DNA from: Candidatus Symbiobacter mobilis CR
Lineage (GTDB): Bacteria > Pseudomonadota > Gammaproteobacteria > Burkholderiales > Burkholderiaceae_C
Assembly (NCBI RefSeq): GCF_000477435.1
Contig: NC_022576.1
Location: 806,001 to 870,000 of the forward strand
Direction: 5' to 3'
Length of the DNA: 64,000 nucleotides
Numbering within the stretch: the stretch's first letter is position 1; each line of letters starts with the position of its first letter. The translations under genes were made by a program, and so were the position numbers. The notes under the pieces were generated by a model. The model worked only from the letters and a program-made list of their open reading frames with translations. It searched no databases and was not told the origin of the DNA. Below, piece by piece: positions 28,595 through 38,577 of this stretch.

Positions 28595-29431
28595 ATGAGC
28601 GAATCCCCGTCTCCCGTCCGTGTAGAGGCGCCCTCGCCCGAAGTTCCCTTGAAGCCTCTCGGCAAGGTGATGGCCGTCACCAGCGGGAAAGGGGGCGTGG
28701 GCAAGACTTTCGTCTCGGCCAATCTGGCAGCGTCACTAGCCAAGCGGGGCCACAAGGTGCTGGTGCTGGATGCTGACTTGGGGCTGGCCAACCTGGACGT
28801 GGTGCTCAACCTTTATCCCAAGGTCACGTTGCACGATGTATTCACTGGCAAGGCCGCGCTCGACGATGCAATCGTTCGCGCGCCAGGCGGGTTTTCGGTG
28901 CTGCTGGCCGGGTCTGGCATGGTCGAATACTCCCGGCTTACGCCCAATGTGCGCGAAGACTTTCTGCGCATCATCGGTAGCCTGCTTCCCCGCTTCGATA
29001 TGGTGCTACTCGATACCGGCGCCGGGATTTCCGATGTCGTGCTGTTTGCCGTCTCGCTGGCCAGCGAGGTACTCGTCGTGGCAACCCCGGAACCTACTTC
29101 GCTGACCGACGCCTACGCCACGATCAAGGTACTCGTCGGGGAACAACACCGACGCATCGTGCGGATGGTGGTCAACCAAACCACGCGCATGGGCGATGGC
29201 CGCGCCATCACAACGCAGTTACAGCAAGTGTTGGATCGTTTTGTCGTCTCCAAACCCGGGGAAAAGGTGCGCCTGGTGCATGTCGGGGACATTCCCGCCG
29301 ATGTGGCCGTGCGCCAGACGATCATGAAGCGCCAACTACTGGTGCAGCACATGCCCGGTTGTCAGGCTGCACTGGCGATTGCACAGCTTGCAGCCAAGGT
29401 GGAAGACTTTCTGATCGGCAAGGCTGCGTGA
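28595..29431 (+). CDS. FleN/YlxH-like MinD/ParA ATPase
   Basis: The 278-residue ATPase has the deviant Walker [23 protein letters not shown] and [10 protein letters not shown]. The [13 protein letters not shown] segment is that of FleN/FlhG regulators of flagellar number rather than chromosome ParA. There are no flagellar genes in the window. It follows the diguanylate cyclase gene by four bases, linking it to motility or c-di-GMP by inference. Confidence 0.85.
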   Translation: MSESPSPVRVEAPSPEVPLKPLGKVMAVTSGKGGVGKTFVSANLAASLAKRGHKVLVLDADLGLANLDVVLNLYPKVTLHDVFTGKAALDDAIVRAPGGFSVLLAGSGMVEYSRLTPNVREDFLRIIGSLLPRFDMVLLDTGAGISDVVLFAVSLASEVLVVATPEPTSLTDAYATIKVLVGEQHRRIVRMVVNQTTRMGDGRAITTQLQQVLDRFVVSKPGEKVRLVHVGDIPADVAVRQTIMKRQLLVQHMPGCQAALAIAQLAAKVEDFLIGKAA

Positions 29432-29557
29432 CAGCAAGTCCGAGCCAGTACAGGTAGAGCAGGTATCGGCACAGGGTCAGCACAGGCCCAAGCACCCCAA
29501 TGCAGCAGCAAGGCAACAACCTTGGGGCCACCCCTGCAATCCGCCGCTCCCTGTGAT

Positions 29558-30283
29558 TTATCGATCCGTAGCCTGGGCAATCAGCGCCAGGAATTCCCTG
29601 CGCAGGTTGGCGTCTTGGAGGAAGCTGCCGCGCATGACGGAGTTGACCATCTTGCTGTTTTCGTCTTTGATCCCCCGCCAGCTCATGCAGTAGTGCGTGG
29701 CTTGCATGACCAACGCCAGGCCATCGGGCCGGGTGCTTTGCATGATTTGGTCTGCCAACTGCACCACGGCTTCTTCCTGAATCTGGGGACGGGACATGAC
29801 CCACTGCGCCAGCCGTGCGTACTTCGATAGTCCAATGACATTGGTGTACTCATTGGGCAGGATGCCGATCCACAACTGCCCCATGATCGGGCACAGATGG
29901 TGGCTGCACGCGCTGCGCACCGTAATCGGCCCGACGAGGATCATCTCGTTGAGACGTTCGACGTTCGGAAACTCCGTGACCACCGGCGCAGGCACGTACC
30001 GCCCCTGAAAGACTTCCTGGACATACATCCTGGCCACTCGACGCGCGGTGGCATCGGTGTTGTGGTCGTGGTCGATATCGATGACCAGACTGCGAAGGAC
30101 GTCCTGGAACTTGCCCTCCACTTCATCGACCAGTTCTTCGATCTCGCCTGGTTCGATGAAAGCCGCGATGTTGTCGTTGGCGTGGAAGCGTTGTTGGGCA
30201 GCCTGCAAGCGTTGACGAATGCGTTGGGATACAGGAAACGTGGGGTGGGGCGTGGTGGGGAGCGTGGGATCGACGGGAGGCAT
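29558..30283 (-). CDS. folE: GTP cyclohydrolase I
   Basis: FolE makes dihydroneopterin triphosphate for folate. The 241-residue product has VGPITVRSACSHHLCPIMGQ (zinc ligands), IGLSKYARL and QLADQIMQSTRPDGLALVM. ATG at 30283 has GGA upstream at good spacing; the frame is open to 30349. Some 30 N-terminal residues are Pro/Thr-rich. Confidence 0.94.
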   Translation of the reverse strand: MPPVDPTLPTTPHPTFPVSQRIRQRLQAAQQRFHANDNIAAFIEPGEIEELVDEVEGKFQDVLRSLVIDIDHDHNTDATARRVARMYVQEVFQGRYVPAPVVTEFPNVERLNEMILVGPITVRSACSHHLCPIMGQLWIGILPNEYTNVIGLSKYARLAQWVMSRPQIQEEAVVQLADQIMQSTRPDGLALVMQATHYCMSWRGIKDENSKMVNSVMRGSFLQDANLRREFLALIAQATDR

Positions 30284-30369
30284 GGTGTTCCAGCAAAAAA
30301 GGCGTGGGATGGTATCAGCCCGGTTTGGGGCATCCACCGCATCCGACATAGGCCCAATAGGCTTATCGC

Positions 30370-31857
30370 CTATTCGTTATCCTGCACGCGGGCTTTGTCG
30401 CGATCTTCGTTGCGAACGACTTGCGTCTTGCTCACAACCACAGACTCGCCTTTGAGAAAGCGCAAGGCTTGCGCAAGCTGGAAATCCTCCGGCGTTCCGA
30501 ATTCCGGGGGCTTGCGTTCCGGCACAGGCTGTTTGCGCTCTTCTTCCCATTTCTTGCGGGCAATCTCGCGTTCTTTTTCGCGCTCTGCATCAAGTCGGGC
30601 TTCTTCCGGGCCACCGGACAGATGCCGATCCAGATCGGCTTCACGCATCCGCAACGCAGCCAACGGATTGCCTTCGGCAGTTTCGTCGACAAGAAAATCG
30701 GGAACGATGCCCTTGGCTTGGATGGAGCGACCGTTGGGCGTGTAGTACCGGCTTGTCGTGAGCTTGACCCCTGCCGTAGGACAGTTGTCGATGCGGTAGG
30801 AAGGATCCAGACAGACCGCCGTCTGCACCGACCCTTTGCCAAAAGTCTGGCTGCCCAGCAACTTGGCGCGTCGGTGATCTTGCAGCGCCCCAGCGACGAT
30901 CTCGCTGGCGGACGCCGAGCCTTCGTTGACCAGCACGACCAGCGGAACTGTCTTGAACGTATTGCGCACTGCTGGAAGCAGGGCTTTGAGCGGATCGCGG
31001 CCAGAACGGCGGTGGTAGTACGACGGGTGCGCCTTGTAGACCGATTGCAGCGACTGCGTTTGCCCATTGGACGATACGACGACGGCATTCGTTGGCAAAA
31101 ATGCCGACGAGACGGCGACAGCAGCATCAAGGAAACCGCCGGGATCGTTGCGCAAATCGAGGACCAATCCCTTGAGCCGAGGCTCGGCTTTGTACAGCTC
31201 CTCCAGCTTGTGGGCAAAGTCCGCGACGGTGCGTTCCTGAAACTGGCTGATGCGAATCCAGCCTAATCCCGGCTGGACGATGCTCCCCTTGACGCTCTGG
31301 GTCTTGATGACTTCCCGGACGATGGTTACCGGAAAAGTACGGTTCTCGTCCTTGCGGAAGATGCTCAACACCACCTTGGTGTTGGGCTCCCCGCGCATGC
31401 GTTTGACGCCCTCGCTCAACGTCAGCCCGCGAACGACGGTGTCGTCGATTTTGACGACGAGGTCGTTGGGCTTGATTCCTGCCCGAAAGGCGGGCGAACC
31501 CTCGATCGGAGAAATAACCTTGATGAGGCCATCTTCCATCGAAATTTCAATGCCGACGCCAACGAACCGGCCCGAGGTGCCTTCGTTGAAGTCCTTGAGC
31601 GCCTTCTTGTCCAGGTAGGTGGAATGGGGGTCGAGGCCAGAGACCATCCCAGCAATCGCATCACTGATCAGCTTTTTGTCGTCGACGGGATCGACATAGT
31701 TCGACTTGATCATGCTGAAGACCGCAGCCAGTTGCTGCAATTCTTCGAGGGGTAGCGTGCTCGTGCTGTATGCATAGCTTTGCAGCGCGGTGCCAGTGAA
31801 GACACCGGCCACTGCTCCAGCGCATACCCAGCCTACGGTATGGAATTTTTGGGTCAT
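30370..31857 (-). CDS. C-terminal processing peptidase (S41), Ctp/Prc type
   Basis: This is a periplasmic Ser/Lys protease of 495 residues. It has an N-terminal membrane/signal segment, the tail-specific protease domain with PDZ (FVGVGIEISMEDGLIKVISP), catalytic Ser in VLVNEGSASASEI and Lys in LLGSQTFGKGSVQT. The last 90 residues are highly charged (EREKEREIARKKWEEERKQ). Stop codons of folE and ctp are on the same strand, likely a gpmA-ctp-folE unit. Confidence 0.93.
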   Translation of the reverse strand: MTQKFHTVGWVCAGAVAGVFTGTALQSYAYSTSTLPLEELQQLAAVFSMIKSNYVDPVDDKKLISDAIAGMVSGLDPHSTYLDKKALKDFNEGTSGRFVGVGIEISMEDGLIKVISPIEGSPAFRAGIKPNDLVVKIDDTVVRGLTLSEGVKRMRGEPNTKVVLSIFRKDENRTFPVTIVREVIKTQSVKGSIVQPGLGWIRISQFQERTVADFAHKLEELYKAEPRLKGLVLDLRNDPGGFLDAAVAVSSAFLPTNAVVVSSNGQTQSLQSVYKAHPSYYHRRSGRDPLKALLPAVRNTFKTVPLVVLVNEGSASASEIVAGALQDHRRAKLLGSQTFGKGSVQTAVCLDPSYRIDNCPTAGVKLTTSRYYTPNGRSIQAKGIVPDFLVDETAEGNPLAALRMREADLDRHLSGGPEEARLDAEREKEREIARKKWEEERKQPVPERKPPEFGTPEDFQLAQALRFLKGESVVVSKTQVVRNEDRDKARVQDNE

Positions 31858-31946
31858 AACTTTCCGGCGATGCGGCGTTCCAGCAATGGGGTTGTCTCGA
31901 ACCCCTCAGCCAAGGGTGGCTGCGGGGACAGGGGAGAAAGCAGGAA

Positions 31947-32690
31947 TCAGCGCTTGCCTTGGGCAGCGACGGCAGCAGCAGCCTTCGCAATGGCGTCCTG
32001 ATCGCCCAGGTAGTAATGGCGTTGCGGCTGCATCGCTTCGTCGAACTCGTATACCAGCGGCACGCCATTGGGAATGTTGAGGTTGACGATGTCTTCATCC
32101 GAAATGCCGTCAAGGTACTTGACGAGCGCACGGATCGAATTGCCATGCGCTGCGATGACGACGCGCTTACCGCTGGCAATGGTGGGCGCGAGAACATCGT
32201 TCCAGCACGGCAGCACCCTCGCGACAGTGTCTTTGAGGCATTCCGTCAACGGGAACTGGTCTTTAGGAATATCCGCATACCTGCGGTCGTTGCGTTCGCA
32301 ACGGGGGTCCGTCGGTTCCAGCGCGGGGGGGGGCGTGTCGTAGCTACGCCGCCATACCAGCACTTGTGCGTCGCCATAACGCTGCGCCGTATCGCTCTTG
32401 TTCAAACCTTGCAAACCACCGTAGTGCCGTTCGTTGAGCCGCCAGTCATTGACGACGGGCAGCCACACGCAATCCATCTCCTCCATCACATGCCACAAGG
32501 TGTGGATGGCGCGCTTGAGCACGCTGGTGTAGGCAATGTCGAAGTCGAATCCCTCCGCCTTGAGTAACTTGCCCGCAGACTGGGCTTGTTCCACCCCCGT
32601 GGGGGTCAGATCGATGTCCGTCCACCCCGTGAAGCGGTTTTCGAGATTCCAAGTGGATTCGCCGTGACGAATGAGAACAAGTTTATGCAT
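31947..32690 (-). CDS. gpmA: 2,3-bisphosphoglycerate-dependent phosphoglycerate mutase
   Basis: GpmA interconverts 3- and 2-phosphoglycerate. The 247-residue product has the catalytic [16 protein letters not shown] and a complete histidine phosphatase fold ([30 protein letters not shown]). Divergent from the rhodanese gene and upstream of ctp, an arrangement seen across Burkholderiales. Confidence 0.96.
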   Translation of the reverse strand: MHKLVLIRHGESTWNLENRFTGWTDIDLTPTGVEQAQSAGKLLKAEGFDFDIAYTSVLKRAIHTLWHVMEEMDCVWLPVVNDWRLNERHYGGLQGLNKSDTAQRYGDAQVLVWRRSYDTPPPALEPTDPRCERNDRRYADIPKDQFPLTECLKDTVARVLPCWNDVLAPTIASGKRVVIAAHGNSIRALVKYLDGISDEDIVNLNIPNGVPLVYEFDEAMQPQRHYYLGDQDAIAKAAAAVAAQGKR

Positions 32691-32826
32691 GGTAATAAGG
32701 TACGGGAATGTTGGTAAGGGAACGAGTGGACAAGCGAATGAAAGAACAGGGAAATTTCGCTGCTTCCCATGGTTGGCCCAGGTCAGCCTGAGGGGCTTCC
32801 CAAGTCGGCGTAAAAAACCCTTTCAC

Positions 32827-32840
32827 GCATTCTAGAATGC
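32827..32840. promoter_or_regulatory. 14-bp palindrome in divergent gpmA/rhodanese region
   Basis: GCATTCTAGAATGC is a perfect palindrome containing a -10-like TAGAAT. It lies 64 bases upstream of the rhodanese start and could be an operator or overlapping promoter; nothing else supports this. Confidence 0.3.
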
Positions 32841-32903
32841 AGCTTGCAGGCGCACATTTTGGGCTTTTGTGTAGCCTGGTACCTATTTTTTTGAGGATTT
32901 CTG

Positions 32904-33311
32904 GTGGATTTCGTTATTGACAACTGGATTTGGATTGCCATGGTTACGGTGTCGGGGGGCATGTTGCTGTACCCGGCCTTGCTTGATGCAGGTCAAGGCG
33001 TGGTCGATCCAGATGCTGCCGTGATGCTGATCAACCGCGAGAAGGCCGTGGTGGTGGATGTGTGCCAACCAACGGAATTCGCTGCGGGCCACATCCAAGG
33101 CTCCAAAAACATTCCTCTCGACGATTTCGACAAGAAACTCCCCACTACGGTCAAAAACAAGTCGCTGCCGTTGATATTGGTGTGCCAGTCCGGTATCCGC
33201 AGTCGCCGCGCCGTTGCCATGGCCCAGCATCTGGGGTATGAGCGCGCAATGTCTTTGCGCGGTGGGGTTGTGGCATGGCGCAACGCCAACCTTCCCATTG
33301 ACCGAGCCTGA
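32904..33311 (+). CDS. Membrane-anchored rhodanese-like sulfurtransferase
   Basis: The 135-residue product has one N-terminal membrane helix (residues about 6-26) then a single rhodanese domain with the active-site loop CQSGIRS. GTG start at 32904 is supported by GAGGA six bases upstream. It precedes secB-gpsA as in other Burkholderiales, where grxC usually lies between; here it does not. Confidence 0.9.
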   Translation: MDFVIDNWIWIAMVTVSGGMLLYPALLDAGQGVVDPDAAVMLINREKAVVVDVCQPTEFAAGHIQGSKNIPLDDFDKKLPTTVKNKSLPLILVCQSGIRSRRAVAMAQHLGYERAMSLRGGVVAWRNANLPIDRA

Positions 33312-33544
33312 GTCCCTTGCAGGTTTTTCCCTGTATTCGCCAGTCTCGCCTCAGGTCTCCATCGGAGTCTGTACGGGATTGGAAGCTGTAGGGAAGCTGT
33401 AGGGAAGATCTAGTCCACACCGACTTGGCAAACAACGCTTTGCAACCGGCGATATCCCACGGGGCCTGAGATGTCGCCGCCCAATCAGTGGCTCCAGCGT
33501 TCCCGTCACGGAAACGTTCCCTCCCTCAAAACTGGAAGACCAAT

Positions 33545-34051
33545 ATGGCAGATTCTCAAGACCCCGTGTTTCAAATTCAACGCATCTACATGAAGGAGGC
33601 CTCGTTGGAGCAGCCCAACTCCCCGGCCATCCTGCTGGAAAAGCAAGCCCCTGCGGTCGATTTGCATTTGAATGTCCATACCGCCACGGTGGCCGATGCT
33701 GTTTTTGAAATCACCGTCACGGCCACGGTACATGCCAAGATTCAAGACAAAACGTTGTTCCTGGCTGAAGTCGCCCAGGCTGGCATTTTTGAAGTTCGCA
33801 ACGTTCCTGTAGAGCAAGTAGGCCCGATCACTGGAATCGCCTGCCCCCAAATCGTCTACCCCTACCTACGCGCTACTGTGGCTGACCTGATCCAACGCGG
33901 TGGCTTTCCGCCGGTGCATTTGTCCGAGATCAATTTCCAGGCGTTGTATGCCCAGCAACAAGCGCAACAGCAGGCGCAGGCACGCAATCCCGAAGGCGCC
34001 CCTGCTTCTACGGCAGCGTCTTCGGAATCCCAACCCACTGCAACGGCCTGA
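33545..34051 (+). CDS. secB: Protein-export chaperone SecB
   Basis: SecB keeps preproteins unfolded for SecA. The 168-residue product has [20 protein letters not shown] and [32 protein letters not shown]. The C-terminal tail is Gln/Ala/Ser-rich. The upstream in-frame ATG at 33488 is rejected because the family starts MADSQDPVF. Confidence 0.96.
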   Translation: MADSQDPVFQIQRIYMKEASLEQPNSPAILLEKQAPAVDLHLNVHTATVADAVFEITVTATVHAKIQDKTLFLAEVAQAGIFEVRNVPVEQVGPITGIACPQIVYPYLRATVADLIQRGGFPPVHLSEINFQALYAQQQAQQQAQARNPEGAPASTAASSESQPTATA

Positions 34052-34160
34052 CCTCAGGTCGATGCGCAGATGCCGTTCCACGGTATTCATGCAAGTGTGT
34101 AGCCATGCAAGAAGGCTTGTCCGCGCCCGATGCCTCGGGCGTTTGCCGTCGTAGGGCGCC

Positions 34161-35309
34161 ATGAAGGCGTTGGTACTCGGCGCCGGCGCCTGGGGGACTG
34201 CACTGGCTTTGGCTGCGCAGCGCAATGGCACTGCGGTGACGCTATGCACGCGGGATGCTTTCCATTTGCGTAGCTTGCGCGACGCACGGGAGAACCGCAA
34301 ATATCTGCCGGGTTTTGCGCTGCCTGACGGGCTTGCCTTGGCCTTAGCGCGAGATGCACTCGCCACCTTGCCGGAGGCAGGCTGTGACCTGATTGTCTTG
34401 GCCACGCCGGTTGCAGGCTTGCGCGCCAGCCTGTTGCCTTTGCGGAATGTGTCCATTCCCCTGATATGGTTATGCAAAGGGTTGGAATCGACCCGCATGG
34501 GCAGTGGAATGGGCAGTGGAACAGGTTCCGCGCAAACGGTTTCCGGGAACATTGCCGATGGCAACGCTCTGCTGGAAGGCCTGTTGCCGCATGAAGTGTT
34601 GGCCCAAGTCGCCCCCAACGTGCAGGCCGGTGTGCTAAGTGGCCCCAGCTTTGCCCAAGAAGTGGCCGCCGCCTGCCCTACGGCGTTGGTAGCTGCCAGC
34701 ATCCACGCGCCGGTATTGCATGCGGCAGTTGCTGCGTTGCATAGCCACGCCCTGCGTATCTATACCAACGATGACCTCATCGGCGTCGAAGTGGCTGGAG
34801 CAGTCAAAAATATCTTGGCCATCGCCGCCGGGTTGTGCGATGGTTTGGGGTTGGGGCTGAATGCCCGCGCTGCCCTCATCACCCGTGGGCTGGCGGAGAT
34901 GGCCCGCTTTGGCGTGGCCCTCGGCGCCCGTGCGGACACCTTCATGGGGCTGAGCGGGATGGGAGATTTGATCCTGACTTCGACCGGGGACTTGTCGCGC
35001 AACCGGCAAGTGGGGCTGCTGCTCGCCACAGGCAAAAATTTGGCGGAAGTTCTCGCCATCATCGGCAAGCCTACGGAAGGCGTGTTCTGCGCACGTGCTG
35101 TGGTGGAACGCGCCAGGCATATCCATGTGGATATGCCGATTGCACAAACCGTGCTGGCTGTATTGGAAGGGGCGATTGCTCCCCAGCAGGCGCCTGCCGT
35201 GCTCATGGAGCGCGACCCTGTGCAAGAGTCTCCTTCATGGTGGCAGCCCGGTGAGTTGACCACCCGGGCCACCTTCGCACCGTGCCATCGTGCCACCATG
35301 ACAGCGTGA
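34161..35309 (+). CDS. gpsA: NAD(P)-dependent glycerol-3-phosphate dehydrogenase
   Basis: GpsA makes glycerol-3-phosphate for phospholipids. The NAD motif [11 protein letters not shown], the catalytic Lys in [15 protein letters not shown] and [19 protein letters not shown] are intact. At 382 residues it is about 45 longer than typical: a Gly/Ser/Met-rich insert ([13 protein letters not shown], residues about 112-138) and a tail of about 30 residues explain this. Downstream of secB. Confidence 0.94.
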   Translation: MKALVLGAGAWGTALALAAQRNGTAVTLCTRDAFHLRSLRDARENRKYLPGFALPDGLALALARDALATLPEAGCDLIVLATPVAGLRASLLPLRNVSIPLIWLCKGLESTRMGSGMGSGTGSAQTVSGNIADGNALLEGLLPHEVLAQVAPNVQAGVLSGPSFAQEVAAACPTALVAASIHAPVLHAAVAALHSHALRIYTNDDLIGVEVAGAVKNILAIAAGLCDGLGLGLNARAALITRGLAEMARFGVALGARADTFMGLSGMGDLILTSTGDLSRNRQVGLLLATGKNLAEVLAIIGKPTEGVFCARAVVERARHIHVDMPIAQTVLAVLEGAIAPQQAPAVLMERDPVQESPSWWQPGELTTRATFAPCHRATMTA

Positions 35310-35449
35310 CAGCCTGACACCATGAGCAATGCCACTCTGCCACCCGCTTGGCGCCCCATAGCGCAGTCAAAAACCTTTCCCGCAGCAAGCCCGTGTTGCT
35401 GCCTCAGCGTGTTCGACCTCAGCATGACGCAAGAATAGGACGGATCGAT

Positions 35450-36331
35450 ATGGACGAGTACTTCGATTTTTCGGAAGAGTCCGTGGCCAAGCTGGCGCAA
35501 GCCGACGTGGAACGTTCGCTGGCGGAAGACGTCGGCGTGGGTGACCTCAGCGCCTGCCTGATCGAACCCGAACAGCGAGCGCACGCCACCATCCGTGCCC
35601 GCGAAGCCGCTGTCATTTGCGGAACCCCCTGGACCCAGGCGGCATTCCGACACTTCGACCCATCAATGCAAATCGTCTGGCACGTCAAGGAAGGCCAGGC
35701 TTGCGTTGCGGATCAGGTCGTCCTCGAACTCGACGGCCTTGCCCGCGCCATGCTCAGCGCGGAACGCACTGCGCTCAATTTTTTGCAATTGCTCAGTGCC
35801 GTGGCAACCAAAACCCGCGACTACGTTCGTGCGGTGGCCGAAGTACAAAACTCGCGTACCCAAGTCGTCGATACCCGAAAAACCCTGCCCGGGCTGCGTC
35901 TGGCGCAAAAGTACGCAGTGCGCGTCGGTGGGGGCATCAACCATCGCTTGGGGTTGTATGACGCGATTCTGATCAAGGAAAACCACATCACTGCCGCTGG
36001 AGGGGTGATGCAAGCCCTACAAAAGGCGCGCTCTGTCGGCCACAAAGCCCGCTTCGTCCAAATCGAAGTCGAAAACATCGAACAGCTCAAGGAAGCCTTG
36101 GACGCCGGCGCAGACATGATCCTCCTCGACAACATGGGCCTGGCCCAGATGGCCGCTGCCGTGGCGATCAATGCTGGACGCGCATCGCTCGAAGTGTCAG
36201 GCGGCGTAACCCTTTCGGGGATTCAGGCCATCGCAGCCATCGGAGTCGACCGCATCTCCATCGGCAGCCTGACCAAAAACGTCAGGGCCATCGATTTCTC
36301 GATGCGCTTCGTCCCGGTTTCCCCCGCATGA
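35450..36331 (+). CDS. nadC: Nicotinate-nucleotide pyrophosphorylase (carboxylating)
   Basis: NadC converts quinolinate to nicotinate mononucleotide. The 293-residue product has [49 protein letters not shown] and the C-terminal barrel [23 protein letters not shown]. Start 35450 has AGGACGG upstream. nadA overlaps its stop by four bases, so the two are translationally coupled. Confidence 0.96.
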   Translation: MDEYFDFSEESVAKLAQADVERSLAEDVGVGDLSACLIEPEQRAHATIRAREAAVICGTPWTQAAFRHFDPSMQIVWHVKEGQACVADQVVLELDGLARAMLSAERTALNFLQLLSAVATKTRDYVRAVAEVQNSRTQVVDTRKTLPGLRLAQKYAVRVGGGINHRLGLYDAILIKENHITAAGGVMQALQKARSVGHKARFVQIEVENIEQLKEALDAGADMILLDNMGLAQMAAAVAINAGRASLEVSGGVTLSGIQAIAAIGVDRISIGSLTKNVRAIDFSMRFVPVSPA

Positions 36332-37467
36332 CCATGAGTACAGCCAACCCTATCGACAACCCTGCACGCAGCCCGGCCACGCCAGCGTCCACAGCGCCCT
36401 TCACAGCGCCCTTTCGCGAGTTCTCGTTCGATTTGCCCCAGCCTTTGCCGGGTGGGGAATTGCGGTGTACAGCATGTTCCACCAGGGTGCGGATTCCCGA
36501 GCCTACGCCCGACGGGGCGGCCCGCGCCCAATTGCGCGCTCGTGCCCGGGAATTGTTGGCCTCGCGCTCTGCGGTGCTGATGGCGCACTACTACGTGGAC
36601 GCCGACGTGCAAGATCTGGCCATCGAAACCCAAGGGTTCGTGGGGGATTCCCTCGAATTGGCGCGTTATGGGCAAGAGCACCCTGCACGCAACCTGGTGG
36701 TATGCGGCGTGCGATTCATGGGGGAAACAGCCAAGATCCTGTCGCCGGACAAAGAAGTCTGGATGCCAGATCCCCATGCAGACTGCTCGCTGGACATGGG
36801 CTGCCCGCCAGAGACGTTTTCGCGCTTTTGTGATGCCCATCCGAATCGCACCGTGGTGGTCTACGCCAATACCAGTGCCGCAGTCAAAGCCCGTGCGGAC
36901 TGGGTCGTCACATCGAGCTGTGCAGTACACGTCGTGCGCCATCTGGCCGACCAAGGCCACAAGATTTTGTGGGCGCCGGACTGTCACCTGGGTTCGTATG
37001 TCCAGCGCCAGACGGGAGCGGACATGCTCGTCTGGGGCGGGTCCTGCATCGTCCACCGGGAATTCGACGCCGCCTCGGTGCGATCCTTGCTGCAACGCCG
37101 CGAGGGAGCGCGCCTGCTGGCCCACCCCGAATCCCCCGCCGACGTGCTGGAGCAGGCAGACATGGTCGGATCGACCACGGCAATCTTGCGTGCCCCGGCA
37201 ACCTTGGATGCAGCGTTGTATGTCGTGGCTACCGATGGAGGGCTGCTACACCGATTGCGCCAAGCCTATCCCGGCAAGGAGTTCGTCGGTGCGCCGACCC
37301 TTGGCGTGCATGGCGGGCGCTGCCCGTGGATGTCCGCCAACGGGTTGGCGAGCCTGGTTCGTGTTCTGGAATCACGGGCTTCTGCCATCGAAGTCGATCC
37401 CGGTCTGGCCGAACGCGCTCGCATTCCCATCGAACGTATGTTGGCCTTCACGAGGCCCGCCCCATGA
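36328..37467 (+). CDS. nadA: Quinolinate synthase A
   Basis: NadA makes quinolinate with a [4Fe-4S] cluster. The three expected cluster cysteines are visible: [27 protein letters not shown] and [11 protein letters not shown]. The last motif has one Cys where many homologues have CxxC; the second is not a ligand. The first ~50 residues (Pro/Ala/Thr-rich, then CTACSTRVR) extend beyond the usual start. nadB is not in the window. Start ATG 36328 overlaps nadC. Confidence 0.95.
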   Translation: MTMSTANPIDNPARSPATPASTAPFTAPFREFSFDLPQPLPGGELRCTACSTRVRIPEPTPDGAARAQLRARARELLASRSAVLMAHYYVDADVQDLAIETQGFVGDSLELARYGQEHPARNLVVCGVRFMGETAKILSPDKEVWMPDPHADCSLDMGCPPETFSRFCDAHPNRTVVVYANTSAAVKARADWVVTSSCAVHVVRHLADQGHKILWAPDCHLGSYVQRQTGADMLVWGGSCIVHREFDAASVRSLLQRREGARLLAHPESPADVLEQADMVGSTTAILRAPATLDAALYVVATDGGLLHRLRQAYPGKEFVGAPTLGVHGGRCPWMSANGLASLVRVLESRASAIEVDPGLAERARIPIERMLAFTRPAP

Positions 37468-38279
37468 ACCGCTGGGGCGTTCCCGCCAGAATGCGTGCCA
37501 GACCCGCCCCAACAGGGCAACGGCGCAAAGGCATCTACCTGCTGCCCAATTTGTTGACGTTGGCTGCGCTGTTCGGCGGGTTTTACGCCGTGGTCATGGC
37601 GATCAACGGGCGTTTCGAGCTGTCCGCAGCGGGGATTTTTTGCGCGATGGTGTTCGATAGCCTCGATGGGCGCGTTGCCCGGTTGACCCATACCCAAAGC
37701 GCCTTTGGCGAGCAAATGGACTCGCTCTCTGACATGGTCTCTTTCGGTGCCGCCCCGGCGCTGATTGCCTATGTGTGGGCGCTCCAGGGCATTGGCCGTT
37801 GGGGGTGGATTGCCGCCTTTGTCTACTGTGCCTGCGCTGCATTGCGCCTGGCTCGATTCAACGTCAATACCAGTGTGGTCGATACCCGGTACTTTCAGGG
37901 GCTGCCTTCCCCTGCCGCCGCTGCGCTTGTTGTGGGTTTTGTATGGGTGATGACAGACTTGGAAGTGTCCGGCAGCCGGGTTGCGTGGCTCATGTTCTTC
38001 GTCTGCCTGTATGCAGGGTTGACGATGGTGACCAACGTCCCCTTTTACAGCTTCAAGGATTTGCAGCTCAAGCGTAGCGTGCCCTTCATTGCGCTGGTCG
38101 TCATGACGATCGCCATCGCCGTTGTCAATCTGGCTCCTGCCGTCGTGCTGTTTGGCATGTTTGTCGTGTATGGGCTTAGTGGTTATGCCTTGCATGTGTA
38201 CCGGAGGATGCGCGACCTGCCGACGAGCATCATCAGCGTATCGACCGAGGAACCCGAAGAACGCGGATTGCACCGTTGA
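37464..38279 (+). CDS. pssA: CDP-diacylglycerol-serine O-phosphatidyltransferase
   Basis: PssA is the membrane enzyme making phosphatidylserine. The 271-residue product contains the CDP-alcohol signature in [11 protein letters not shown]...GEQMDSLSD (four Asp in place) and about seven hydrophobic segments. It overlaps nadA by four bases (ATGA). A terminator follows at once. Confidence 0.95.
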   Translation: MNRWGVPARMRARPAPTGQRRKGIYLLPNLLTLAALFGGFYAVVMAINGRFELSAAGIFCAMVFDSLDGRVARLTHTQSAFGEQMDSLSDMVSFGAAPALIAYVWALQGIGRWGWIAAFVYCACAALRLARFNVNTSVVDTRYFQGLPSPAAAALVVGFVWVMTDLEVSGSRVAWLMFFVCLYAGLTMVTNVPFYSFKDLQLKRSVPFIALVVMTIAIAVVNLAPAVVLFGMFVVYGLSGYALHVYRRMRDLPTSIISVSTEEPEERGLHR

Positions 38280-38303
38280 GCCTATGCGCGAATAGGCTTT
38301 TTG
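38278..38303 (+). terminator. Intrinsic terminator after pssA
   Basis: AGCCTAT and ATAGGCT form a hairpin with a short GCGCGA loop, followed by TTTTTG. It overlaps the pssA stop codon and should end the nadC-nadA-pssA transcript. Confidence 0.8.
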
Positions 38304-38327
38304 CTGTGCATGTGGTACATTGAATTC

Positions 38328-38456
38328 ATGTCACACGCTTTTCGACTATGTCCGCCCCAATTCCTCGGGCCGATAGGGAATGCTGGAATGCCGGAATGTA
38401 TTGTTTCCCGCATTTCCCCATTGTGGTATTGGGAACGCCGATTCGCCAAAACCTAA
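38328..38456 (+). CDS. Possible leuA leader peptide (42 codons)
   Basis: A short ORF upstream of leuA encodes 42 residues ending SPLWYWERRFAKT; an inner ATG at 38388 would give 22. It has no clear ribosome site. Its stop codon lies inside a hairpin (38452-38474), and a strong terminator follows at 38501-38534, the geometry of a transcription attenuator. Enrichment in Trp/Tyr near the end, not Leu, is unexpected for leuA. Translation is unproven. Confidence 0.4.
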   Translation: MSHAFRLCPPQFLGPIGNAGMPECIVSRISPLWYWERRFAKT

Positions 38457-38474
38457 GCAAAGCATAGGCTTTTT
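38452..38474 (+). promoter_or_regulatory. Small hairpin with T-run in leuA leader
   Basis: CCTAAGC pairs with GCATAGG (one internal mismatch) around an AAA loop, followed by CTTTTTG. It overlaps the leader-peptide stop codon, so ribosome position could control whether it folds. Confidence 0.4.
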
Positions 38475-38500
38475 GTAGTTTCCGTTCCGTTCCCCTCCAG

Positions 38501-38534
38501 GCCCGTATGCACCGATAGTGCTACGGGCTTTTTT
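38501..38534 (+). terminator. Terminator/attenuator hairpin 44 bases before leuA
   Basis: GCCCGTATGCAC pairs with GTGCTACGGGC (one bulged base), followed by TTTTTT at 38529-38534. It lies inside the leuA 5' leader, past the pssA terminator, so it can only act on transcripts entering leuA. Confidence 0.75.
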
Positions 38535-38577
38535 CATTCTTTCCCTTTCGTGCCACACCTTTTTTAAGGAGACTTTC

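Noticed and set aside
32904..33311. Thioredoxin or glutaredoxin rather than rhodanese
   Set aside because: The CQSGIRS active-site loop and single rhodanese fold are clear; no CxxC motif is present.
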